Shown piece after piece: positions 25,525 through 32,244 of a stretch of 64,000 nucleotides of DNA. Below the pieces are notes generated by a model. The model was not told the DNA's origin. It saw only the letters and a list, made by a program, of their open reading frames with translations, and searched no databases. The stretch comes from Phaeospirillum tilakii (GTDB taxonomy: Bacteria; Pseudomonadota; Alphaproteobacteria; Rhodospirillales; Magnetospirillaceae), in assembly GCF_042683125.1 (NCBI RefSeq), contig NZ_JBHUIY010000020.1, forward strand, positions 12,042 through 76,041, given 5' to 3'. Each line of letters begins with the position of its first letter. Position 1 is the stretch's first letter. A program made the position numbers and the translations under genes.

Positions 25525-26484
25525 CTACAGCCGCTCGATGATCTCCACCCCGTCGGGCAGGGAATCCCGCTCGATCGTCACCAGATAATCGGCGAAGCTG
25601 CGCGCCGGGGGCCGGTTGGCGATCCCCGGGTCGTTGACGGCGCGGAATTCGCCGTCGATGTTGCGGCCGACCTTGACCCGGTCGAACAGGCGGTGGGCCG
25701 GGGCCTTGCCCAGCGCGCAATCGTGACGGAACACGATCAGCCGGCGCACCGCCATTTCCCCCCGCGCCGCCGAGCGGTCATGCTCGAACATGTTCTCGAC
25801 CGCCTCCAGCAACAGATCGAGATCGGCGTCGGAAAAGCCGGTGCGTTCGGCCAGCTTGGCCGAGATGAAGCCGTGGGCGCGATAGAGGCCATAGGGCACG
25901 ATATGCTTGCGGCCCATCGTGCGGTTGTCGGTGCGGTCGTTGCCGTCGCCGTCCTCCGCCTGGGCCTTGTCCTTCTTTTCCTTCTCGGTGGTGGCGGCCA
26001 TCCGGGTGATCGAAATTTCAACCGGCACGATCGGCTCGACCGAGGTGGCGAAGGCGAACTGGACCGGCCCGCGCACCTGACCGCAATTGATCCCGGTGCC
26101 CATCACCGCGCCGAAGCTGCGGATGTCGAAGAAATTGGCACACATGAAGTCGCGCAGCTTCTTCGCCTCGGCCTCGTCCTTGGGATTCAGCTTGGCGTCC
26201 TTGGCGACCTTGTCGTCGCCGGGCCGCAGGGCGAGATAGGCCTCGCGGTGCTTCTCGTTGAGGATCGAGCCGTCCTGAACGTAGATGTGGAAGCCGGCTT
26301 CGTCGCCCTTGGCCAGTTCGATGTAATTGCGGACCTTCCGCTTCAGGCAGACATCGGACACCAGACCGTGGTTGGTCTCGGGGTCCAGGCGCGGCAGGTT
26401 GCCGGCGTCGGGATCGCCATTGGGGTTGCCATTGGCGACATCGAACAGAACGACGAATTCGTGACGGCGAGACAGGGCGCTCAT
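25525..26484 (-). CDS. cas7c: Cascade backbone protein Cas7c (Csd2)
   Basis: 319 residues, typical Csd2. Forms the helical backbone that coats the crRNA spacer. Family features: RRHEFVVLFDVANGNPNGDPD at the N-terminus, DIRSFGAVMGTGINCGQVRGPVQ in the middle, and HIVPYGLYRAHGFISAKLA. The ATG overlaps the cas8c stop by 4 nt (ATGA). The 3' end is overlapped in another frame by sequence that could extend cas4, but this is not needed. Confidence 0.97.
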   Translation of the reverse strand: MSALSRRHEFVVLFDVANGNPNGDPDAGNLPRLDPETNHGLVSDVCLKRKVRNYIELAKGDEAGFHIYVQDGSILNEKHREAYLALRPGDDKVAKDAKLNPKDEAEAKKLRDFMCANFFDIRSFGAVMGTGINCGQVRGPVQFAFATSVEPIVPVEISITRMAATTEKEKKDKAQAEDGDGNDRTDNRTMGRKHIVPYGLYRAHGFISAKLAERTGFSDADLDLLLEAVENMFEHDRSAARGEMAVRRLIVFRHDCALGKAPAHRLFDRVKVGRNIDGEFRAVNDPGIANRPPARSFADYLVTIERDSLPDGVEIIERL

Positions 26485-28250
26485 ACGGCGGGCTCCTTCT
26501 GGGCAGAAGAATCGTGATCCTTGGCAACGAAGAACTGGTTGCGCTGGTGGTAATAGCCGAGGCCGAACAGGGCCTGCTGTTCGGCGGAAAGCGAGGCGGG
26601 GAACGGATCCTCGCCGGGCGACATCAGGCCCATGATCGCGCCGATCTCCTTTTCCAGGTTGACCTTGGCGCCGGGCTTGGTCTTGCCGAGCTTGGACAGA
26701 TGATTGGCGGAGCCGCTTTCCAGAAACGCGAACACCTTGCGCGGTTGCGCCGAGGCCGCGCCGTAGTACTTGTCCTTGACCGTCGCGTTGACATTGCGGC
26801 CCAACGCCGCGCTTTGGATCTGTTCGTAAACGGCGAACAGCCGCCCCAGCAGATAGCCCTTGTTGGTATTGTCCGGGTCGAACGCCACGGGAGCCTCCTT
26901 GTCGGTGTAACCGTAATTCCGGATCAGAACCGCCCGCAGCAGGGCCACGCGCAGGGCGCTGACGCTCTTGTCGGCGCGCAGGCGCATCAGGACGGTGGAC
27001 AGCAGGGTCAGCGGATAGCGGGTGCCGGTCAGGATCGCGCGCAGGACCTCGCCGGCCAGATTGGGCGGCACGTTCTCCCGCTTGCCCAGCACGGCGGTTT
27101 CCTGGAGGAAGCGCCACAGCGGCGGATAGGGATCGCGCGGCGGCGGCGCGATGCGGATGTCGGCGACATAGCGCCGGTAATTGTCGGCGAGATGGCCGAA
27201 ATCGCTTTCGAACCAATAGCGGATCGACACCCGCGCCGCGTTGGGGGCCAGCCCCAGCACGTAGAAGCGAACCCCCTCGCTCAGATGCGGATCGAAATCC
27301 TGGACCGGCCGGCCCTGGCGGATCTTGTCGAGGATCGCCCGCACCTCGGCCGCCTGCTTGTCCTCGTCGATGTCGCCCAGCATCGCGAGGAAGGCATCCT
27401 CGGCCAGTTGCGCGGTCGCGGCGTCGGCGGCATCGGCCCAGAACACCGTCGAGGCGTCGCCGATCTGAAGCCGGTTGCGGCTGTCGCCGGCCAGGAAGCG
27501 GTTGAGCACGGCGGTATAGGCGAAGGCGGCGGCTTCGGACACCGGGGCGTTGTCGCCCTGGGCGTGGCCGTAGGATTCGAAGGCGTCCTTGTTGTAGGAG
27601 ACGATCGAGACGCCGGAGGATTGCCCGCCCCATACCCCCTTGATCGCCGGATGCAGCCGGGCAATCGGCGCGGTCCGGCCGCTGACCAGACAGACCGCCT
27701 GGGTCTGGTTTCCGGCCGAGGCCAGATCGGCCCAGATCTCCCGCGCCGCCGCCCGGTCATGCAGGTACTGGTCGTTCAGGTAGTCCCGCCCAAGGGCGAA
27801 GACGACGTTCTGATCCTTCATCTCCTCCGGCCAGCCCAGCGCGGCGAAGCGGTCGGGCGTCCAGTCGCGCAGGAAGGCCAGCAGCGCCCGCAGGCCGGGA
27901 TCGTCGGTCGCGGCCAGGGCGTCGCGATGGCGCTGGACGAAGGCGGCATGTTCGTCGGCCACGCGCTTGCCCTCGCCCGCCGTCACCCCGAGGACATAGG
28001 AGGTCTTGTCCCACAGGAAATTGGGCGCGATCCCCGAGGTCCGCTTGGCCGGCTGCGGTACGTCGAGCATCCGCGCCGCGAGCTTCTTGCCGCTGCCCTG
28101 ACGCAGATCGATCGGCGGCAGGGCCGGGGTGCCGTCTTCGTTCAGGGAAATCAGAAAGCCGATCTTCTCTTTGGAATAGCCGAACGGCGGCACCTCGTGG
28201 CGTTCGGCGAGGCGGTCATAGGCGCTGGTCAGCGCGGCCAGGACGCTCAT
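26481..28250 (-). CDS. cas8c: Cascade large subunit Cas8c (Csd1)
   Basis: 589 residues, the normal size of Csd1. It recognises the PAM and, by internal translation in known I-C systems, also yields a small subunit Cas11c from its C-terminal part. N-terminus MSVLAALTSAYDRLAERHEVPPFGYSKEKI is diagnostic, followed by NFLWDKTSYVLGVT and WPEEMKDQNVVFALG. The start overlaps the cas5c stop by 4 nt. An internal Cas11c start was not resolved here; candidates are Met codons in the last ~130 residues. Confidence 0.97.
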   Translation of the reverse strand: MSVLAALTSAYDRLAERHEVPPFGYSKEKIGFLISLNEDGTPALPPIDLRQGSGKKLAARMLDVPQPAKRTSGIAPNFLWDKTSYVLGVTAGEGKRVADEHAAFVQRHRDALAATDDPGLRALLAFLRDWTPDRFAALGWPEEMKDQNVVFALGRDYLNDQYLHDRAAAREIWADLASAGNQTQAVCLVSGRTAPIARLHPAIKGVWGGQSSGVSIVSYNKDAFESYGHAQGDNAPVSEAAAFAYTAVLNRFLAGDSRNRLQIGDASTVFWADAADAATAQLAEDAFLAMLGDIDEDKQAAEVRAILDKIRQGRPVQDFDPHLSEGVRFYVLGLAPNAARVSIRYWFESDFGHLADNYRRYVADIRIAPPPRDPYPPLWRFLQETAVLGKRENVPPNLAGEVLRAILTGTRYPLTLLSTVLMRLRADKSVSALRVALLRAVLIRNYGYTDKEAPVAFDPDNTNKGYLLGRLFAVYEQIQSAALGRNVNATVKDKYYGAASAQPRKVFAFLESGSANHLSKLGKTKPGAKVNLEKEIGAIMGLMSPGEDPFPASLSAEQQALFGLGYYHQRNQFFVAKDHDSSAQKEPAV

Positions 28251-28912
28251 CGGCGGATCTCCGGCGACCCGGGCGGCGGCACCCGCACCACGCCGCGTTC
28301 CATCCGGGCGCGGAAGAACATCGCGGCGCGGTCGCCGCCATGGTCGATGTCCCACAGCATGAAGCCGAGATCCCGGCTGTCGTCGATGGCGGGGGGAGGG
28401 GGCGCGTCGTCGGCGAGCAGATCGAACCGGGCCGGGAATTCGCGCGTGCCGAGGCAGGGCTGATGAAAGCACTGCCCCCGGCGGGCGCGGCGATTGAAGA
28501 TGTCGAGATGCTTGCCCGGATTGTCCTCGGCCCCGGCCCGGGGGGTCAGGTCGAAATGGGCCTCGATCACGTAATCGACATCGACCAGCAGGGTGGTGGC
28601 GCGCTGTTGGCGGTCGTCCTCGACCCGCAGCTCCAACCCCTCCAGACTCCCCCGGTTGAGCGCGGTCTTGACCTTGGCGACCGGGATCTTGCTGCCGACC
28701 TCGTTGCGCCGCAGGGTGTGGAAGCGAACCGGCTTCAACACATGGATCGCATCGACCACCCAGCGAATGGCCGGCTTCCAGTGGATCGCCTCCAGGATGC
28801 CGCGCGCCGCCGAGGGCGTCATCACGTCATAGGAAACCCGCTCCGCCTTCATTTCCGGCCGGGTAAAACAGGCATGCGCGCCCGAAACCCGCAATCTGAC
28901 ACCCTGGGACAT
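28247..28912 (-). CDS. cas5c: Cas5c (Cas5d) crRNA-processing endoribonuclease
   Basis: 221 residues. In type I-C, which lacks Cas6, Cas5c cleaves the repeat hairpin and stays bound to the 11-nt handle. N-terminal RAMP segment SQGVRLRVSGAHACFTRPEMKAERVSYDVMTPSAARGILEA holds the Tyr and His/Lys region linked to catalysis in Cas5d (His about 13, Lys about 22, Tyr about 27). The ATG is preceded by GGAG at 10 nt, and this Shine-Dalgarno lies in one arm of an 11-bp inverted repeat that flanks a degenerate CRISPR repeat. That makes this gene's leader a potential substrate of its own product. Confidence 0.96.
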   Translation of the reverse strand: MSQGVRLRVSGAHACFTRPEMKAERVSYDVMTPSAARGILEAIHWKPAIRWVVDAIHVLKPVRFHTLRRNEVGSKIPVAKVKTALNRGSLEGLELRVEDDRQQRATTLLVDVDYVIEAHFDLTPRAGAEDNPGKHLDIFNRRARRGQCFHQPCLGTREFPARFDLLADDAPPPPAIDDSRDLGFMLWDIDHGGDRAAMFFRARMERGVVRVPPPGSPEIRR

Positions 28913-28934
28913 GATGGGCTCGCTCCTAAAGTCA

Positions 28935-28969
28935 CGTTCAACGGCAATCGTCGTGCTTATGGATACAGA
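28935..28969 (-). ncRNA. Spacer-like segment of a candidate crRNA-like regulatory RNA
   Basis: The 35 nt that follow the handle of the solitary repeat in transcription order, starting TCTGTATCCATAAG. Together with the repeat it would give a crRNA of normal size after Cas5c cleavage. No second repeat closes it. Its first eight positions match a sequence at 29242-29249 next to a TTC PAM, except position 6. Confidence 0.5.
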
Positions 28970-29004
28970 GTTTCGATCCACGCCCCCCACGTGGGGGGGG
29001 CGAC
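28970..29004 (-). repeat. Solitary degenerate type I-C CRISPR repeat
   Basis: 35 nt, same orientation as the array. It keeps the GTCG start and an 11-nt handle differing by one base (TGGATCGAAAC). The hairpin has a lengthened stem, CGCCCCCC/GGGGGGCG (8 bp versus 7 in the array), so the changes are on both arms. It lies between a small ORF and cas5c rather than in an array. Confidence 0.9.
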
Positions 29005-29024
29005 GAAGGAGCGAGCCTCTGGGA

Positions 29025-29153
29025 TTAAAAGAATTGCAGCATGATTTTGTAAATCACAAAAATCGCCACGAGGATGAGGTCGCTCCAATGAACATCGTCC
29101 TTGATCTGAACGAATTGCTGCACGTGCACATAATTTACCGAATGGGGGGTCAT
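29025..29153 (-). CDS. Small hydrophobic peptide gene between cas3 and cas5c (candidate CreT-like toxin)
   Basis: 42 codons. The N-terminal half is polar (MTPHSVNYVHVQQFVQIKDD); the C-terminal half is one hydrophobic helix, WSDLILVAIFVIYKIMLQFF, ending with two Phe. A GGAG Shine-Dalgarno lies 10 nt upstream of the ATG. Codon use is AT-rich (ATT, TTT, AAA, TAA stop), unlike the GC-rich neighbours. The stop is 20 nt before the solitary CRISPR repeat. This order, tiny membrane-active peptide then repeat-like RNA inside a cas operon, resembles described CreT-CreA pairs. I recognise no family for the peptide, and function is inferred only from position and composition. Confidence 0.55.
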   Translation of the reverse strand: MTPHSVNYVHVQQFVQIKDDVHWSDLILVAIFVIYKIMLQFF

Positions 29154-29205
29154 GGTGACGTCACTCCAATGCGGGGCAATGCCCTTCAGTGATCCACGGA
29201 GGGCA

Positions 29206-29221
29206 CCTTACCAAGGTAAGG
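29206..29221. promoter_or_regulatory. 7-bp-arm palindrome upstream of the small ORF
   Basis: CCTTACC-AA-GGTAAGG, exact 7-bp arms around a 2-nt centre, between the cas3 stop and the small ORF. Could be an operator or a short hairpin; no factor can be named. Confidence 0.35.
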
Positions 29222-29238
29222 ACGCAGGAGTCGAGATC

Positions 29239-29275
29239 TTCTCTGTGTCAGGAGTACAACGATAGCCTTATCCGC
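29239..29275 (+). promoter_or_regulatory. Candidate target of the crRNA-like RNA (TTC PAM plus seed)
   Basis: TTC (29239-29241), the known I-C PAM, is followed by TCTGTGTC, matching positions 1-5, 7 and 8 of the spacer-like segment. Position 6, normally flipped out in type I effector complexes, is the mismatch. A second similar block, ACAACGATAGCC, matches ACGACGATTGCC of the spacer-like segment at 10 of 12, with a 1-nt offset. The site is about 89-122 nt upstream of the small ORF, where its promoter and perhaps that of cas5c would be. Confidence 0.45.
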
Positions 29276-29291
29276 AGCCTGCCGACCCCCC

Positions 29292-31535
29292 TTAGAAAAC
29301 CGACTGCTCCAAACCGAGATAGTCCGCGTCCTCCCACAGCAGGCCGGTTTCCGGCCGGTACAGGCTCTCGGTGCGCAGGACGGCGAACTGATCGCCGAAG
29401 CACGGCTCCCGCTCGAAACCGACATGGCCGTTGGCCAGCAACAGCGCGCGGGCCTTGGCCGGGACCTGCACGACGAAGGACTGAAGCGCGCGGGCGATCC
29501 GGCCGGGGCGGATCCCGTCGATCCCGAGTTGGTTCAGCGCCGCCTTGGCCTCGTCTTCCCGCGCGACGATCACCGGGACCAGGGCGCTGTCGATCATCCG
29601 GAACTCCCGCGCCACCGTTTCGTATTCGAAGGCGAGGCCGCCGCGATCGGCCTGGAATCGGCCAAGGATTTTGTGACGGTCGAGATCGGGGCCCTTGCTC
29701 CAATAGACCTCGGCGAAGTAATCGCGCAGGGCGGCGGGGGCGAGCGGGTCCGGGTGCTTCCCCGCCATCCGGGCATAGGCGGCGGCCAATTGGGCCACCT
29801 CGGGCGGGGGCGGGTGGTCGGGGGCGGTGAACACGGTGACGATACTGTCTTCGACCGGGCGGCGGCCTTCGCGGTTGCAGCGTCCGGCCGCCTGGGCGAT
29901 CTGGTCCAGCCCTGCCTCGGCCCGCCACACCCGGGGGAAGTCGAGATCGATTCCGGCCTCGACCAGCGAGGTGGCGATCAGGCGGCAGGGCTGGCCGTCG
30001 GTCAGGCGCCGGCGGATTTCGGCCAGGATCCGCCGCCGGTCGGCGGCATACTGGCGGGTGGTGAGGTGAACCAGCCCGTCGAGGCCGCTTTCGCTCGCGC
30101 GGCGGTACAGCGCCAGGGCGTGCTTGCGGCTGTTGACGATCACCAGCCCCTGGGGGGTGCGCTCCAACGCCGCGACCAGATCCGCGTCGCCGAGCGGGCC
30201 GCCGGAGCGGATCGTCACCCGCGCCAGCCGCGCCGCCAACGCCTCGGGATCGGGGGCGAGTTCCCGCCCCGCCAAGTCCAGCCCGGTTCCGTCCCCGCCG
30301 GAAAAATGGCGCCGGTCGAGGGCGGGCTGGGTGGCGGTGCACAGCACCACCGAGGCGCCGTAATTGCGGGCCAGTTCGTCGATCGCGGCCATGCAGGGAA
30401 GCAGCAGCGGCAGCGGCAGGGTCTGGGCCTCGTCGAGGACGATCACGCTTTTGGCCAGATTGTGCAGCTTGCGACAGCGCCCGGAGCGGCTGGCGAACAG
30501 GCTTTCGAACAATTGGACATTGGTGGTCAGCACGATCGGGGCGGCCCAGTCCTCCATCGCCAGACGCAGCTTGTCGCGTTGCTCCCACCGTGACGGCTGC
30601 TCCGCCTCGATCGCGCTGTGATGCTCCAGCACCACCTCGTCGCCCAGCACCGCGCGGACCACCTGGGCGGTCTGGTCGATCACCGAGGTGAAGGGAATGG
30701 CGTAGACGATCCGCTCCAGCCCGTGGCGCCGGGCATGGTCGAGGGCGAAGGCCAGCGAGGTCAGCGTCTTGCCGCCGCCGGTCGGCACCGTCAGGGTGAA
30801 CAGGCCGGGCGGCAGGGCCGCCTGTTCCCGGACATGGGTCAGGACCTCGCGGCGCAGGCGGTTGACCGGACTCGCGGCGGCCGTCGCCTGCCGGGCGGCG
30901 ATCTGGGCGTCGAACCGGGCGACCAGATCGCCCACGATCCCGGTCAGACGGGGCCAGTCGCGGTCGGGCTCGTCTCCCGCCGCCTCGGCGTAAAACCGCT
31001 CGGTGTCCCGGTAATCGGCATCGACCAGACAGGAAAACAGCATCCGCCCGAGGAAGCCCAACTGGAACGGCAGCCGCGTCTTCGCCGGATGGGGCCTCAG
31101 CCCCGGGGCGAGACGGGTGGGATCGACCGCGATCTCCGCGCGCCAGACCGGATCGGGCGTTGGCCGCTCCCGTCGCAGGCGGTCGGAGAGAGTCTGCCAG
31201 TCCGGCAATCCGGCATGGTGACCGGCGATGGCGTAGGACAGCAGCTCTGCCATGAACCGGTCCCACTGGGCGGCGGCTTTGGCGCCCAGGGCGCGGATCT
31301 CGGCGGCTCCGGCGATGGCATGGTCAAGCCGGATGTCGGCGCCCTCGAGACGGGCGGCGAACTCGGGACAATATTTGCCGAGATCATGCAGCAACGCCGC
31401 GACGGTGGCGGCGCGATCCGCCTGGAAGGGACGGGCGAACTCGGCGGCCAGGGCCGCCGCACCCGTGGCGTGATCGAACATTTTCTGCCAATGCGTTCGA
31501 TCGTCACACTCGGACAGGCTGTGGGCAAAATACAT
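29292..31535 (-). CDS. cas3: Cas3 nuclease-helicase (type I-C)
   Basis: 747 residues with the full HD-helicase architecture. Recruited by DNA-bound Cascade to unwind and degrade the target. HD nuclease: His at residues 5 and 22, HD at 50-51 (LLHDLGK). SF2 helicase: Walker A TVPTGGGKT (249-257), DEAQ box (368-371), motif III region LCTATQPAL, and motif VI QAAGRCNREGR. First gene of the locus, with a TTGACA/TTTAAT promoter upstream. A 379-bp gap with the repeat-like element separates it from cas5c. Confidence 0.97.
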   Translation of the reverse strand: MYFAHSLSECDDRTHWQKMFDHATGAAALAAEFARPFQADRAATVAALLHDLGKYCPEFAARLEGADIRLDHAIAGAAEIRALGAKAAAQWDRFMAELLSYAIAGHHAGLPDWQTLSDRLRRERPTPDPVWRAEIAVDPTRLAPGLRPHPAKTRLPFQLGFLGRMLFSCLVDADYRDTERFYAEAAGDEPDRDWPRLTGIVGDLVARFDAQIAARQATAAASPVNRLRREVLTHVREQAALPPGLFTLTVPTGGGKTLTSLAFALDHARRHGLERIVYAIPFTSVIDQTAQVVRAVLGDEVVLEHHSAIEAEQPSRWEQRDKLRLAMEDWAAPIVLTTNVQLFESLFASRSGRCRKLHNLAKSVIVLDEAQTLPLPLLLPCMAAIDELARNYGASVVLCTATQPALDRRHFSGGDGTGLDLAGRELAPDPEALAARLARVTIRSGGPLGDADLVAALERTPQGLVIVNSRKHALALYRRASESGLDGLVHLTTRQYAADRRRILAEIRRRLTDGQPCRLIATSLVEAGIDLDFPRVWRAEAGLDQIAQAAGRCNREGRRPVEDSIVTVFTAPDHPPPPEVAQLAAAYARMAGKHPDPLAPAALRDYFAEVYWSKGPDLDRHKILGRFQADRGGLAFEYETVAREFRMIDSALVPVIVAREDEAKAALNQLGIDGIRPGRIARALQSFVVQVPAKARALLLANGHVGFEREPCFGDQFAVLRTESLYRPETGLLWEDADYLGLEQSVF

Positions 31536-31579
31536 GCGAGAGCGGCCCTGCGCACTCTAAAGTGGCATCAATCAATTCA

Positions 31580-31607
31580 ATTAAAGTCAAAAACAAGGTT
31601 GTGTCAA
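31580..31607 (-). promoter_or_regulatory. Candidate cas3 promoter
   Basis: On the minus strand TTGACA (31602-31607), a 16-nt spacer and TTTAAT (31580-31585), about 45 nt before the cas3 ATG, in the most AT-rich stretch of this gap. The remaining part of the gap to 31765 shows no gene. Confidence 0.6.
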
Positions 31608-31765
31608 CGCCACGCCCCGAAAGATTGAAGGGCGCCGGCATGTCAGGGCTTCTGTCGCTTTTTCACAGACCGTCGTCCCGGCCTCCGTTACCTTGAAGCG
31701 GATCGGCCGCGCCCAAACCTTTCATTCGACGCGGCAAACCATAATTCGAGGTTAAGGAGCGGCAG

Positions 31766-32017
31766 GTGGCCTCGTCCCGGTCGGGCAGGGAAACAGGATA
31801 TCGCGGCGGTCCCGGCGGGCGGGAGCCGGTGGTTTCGGCCGGTCCGGCGCGGGCCGGCACCCTCGCTTCGGACGATTCGGCGTTCTGGGAGGCGATCCTG
31901 TTCCGCAGCCTCGTCTCGCTGTTCGCCGGGCTGGTCTGCCTCTACGGCCTGCCCGACCTGATCGATTCGACCACGTTTTTCCTGATCGACGCCGCCCGGC
32001 TGTTCGGCCTGCGCTAG
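31766..32017 (+). CDS. Small membrane protein, hypothetical
   Basis: 83 residues from a GTG start preceded by AAGGAG at good spacing. The N-terminal ~38 residues are Gly/Arg/Ser-rich and probably disordered. The C-terminal half has one or two hydrophobic helices (AILFRSLVSLFAGLVCLYGL, then STTFFLIDAARLFGL). Not recognised. It ends at a strong hairpin terminator, supporting it as a real gene; the long minus-strand ORF across it is a shadow. Confidence 0.6.
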   Translation: MASSRSGRETGYRGGPGGREPVVSAGPARAGTLASDDSAFWEAILFRSLVSLFAGLVCLYGLPDLIDSTTFFLIDAARLFGLR

Positions 32018-32049
32018 GCCGGCCCGCCGTCCGCGCCCCGCTGCCGCAA

Positions 32050-32092
32050 CGAAAAACCCCCGCGCCGGGGGGGGACGGGCGGGGGCTTTCGC
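32050..32092. terminator. Bidirectional terminator hairpin
   Basis: A C-rich arm (ACCCCCGCGCC) and a G-rich arm (GGGCGGGGGC) form a strong stem, flanked by AAAAA on the left and CTTTC on the right, so it can stop transcription on either strand. It separates the small membrane protein gene from the convergent Glu/Pro-tailed gene. The next 150 nt hold nothing I can support. Confidence 0.6.
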
Positions 32093-32244
32093 GGGAGGCG
32101 CGCCCTTCGAGAGGGGATCGGGGGCGCGACGGGCTAAACAAGAAGGCGAGTCAGTTTCGCAAGAAGTCATCCATGGCTGATGTGAAAACTGTGGCACCGT
32201 CCGGGTTACCGCATCGTGGCGGCAGGATGAGCTTTTTGTAATGG

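Larger units (their letters stand above)
28917..29017 (-). promoter_or_regulatory. 11-bp inverted repeat enclosing the solitary repeat and the cas5c RBS
   Basis: GGCTCGCTCCT at 28917-28927 and its exact reverse complement at 29007-29017. In the minus-strand RNA the downstream arm (AGGAGCGAGCC) includes the GGAG Shine-Dalgarno of cas5c, so pairing would hide the ribosome binding site. The solitary repeat and its spacer-like sequence lie in the loop. Confidence 0.6.

Noticed and set aside
29088..29192. Plus-strand 34-codon ORF (starts MNIVLDLNELL) in the cas3-cas5c gap
   Set aside because: It is antisense to the minus-strand small ORF and opposite to the cas operon. Its upstream purine tract is plausible, but the minus-strand ORF has better context (helix, position before the repeat). 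Not excluded, only less supported.
29153..29291. Sigma-70 promoter for the small ORF
   Set aside because: TTGTAC and CTGACA occur near 29250, but no acceptable -10 lies at 16-18 nt, so I do not annotate one.
31640..31660. Possible second seed match of the spacer-like segment upstream of cas3 (CTTCTGTCGC)
   Set aside because: Only five bases match and the preceding three are not TTC, so it is no better than chance.
32172..32241. 22-codon plus-strand ORF after the terminator
   Set aside because: Weak ribosome binding site, no promoter, no recognisable product.
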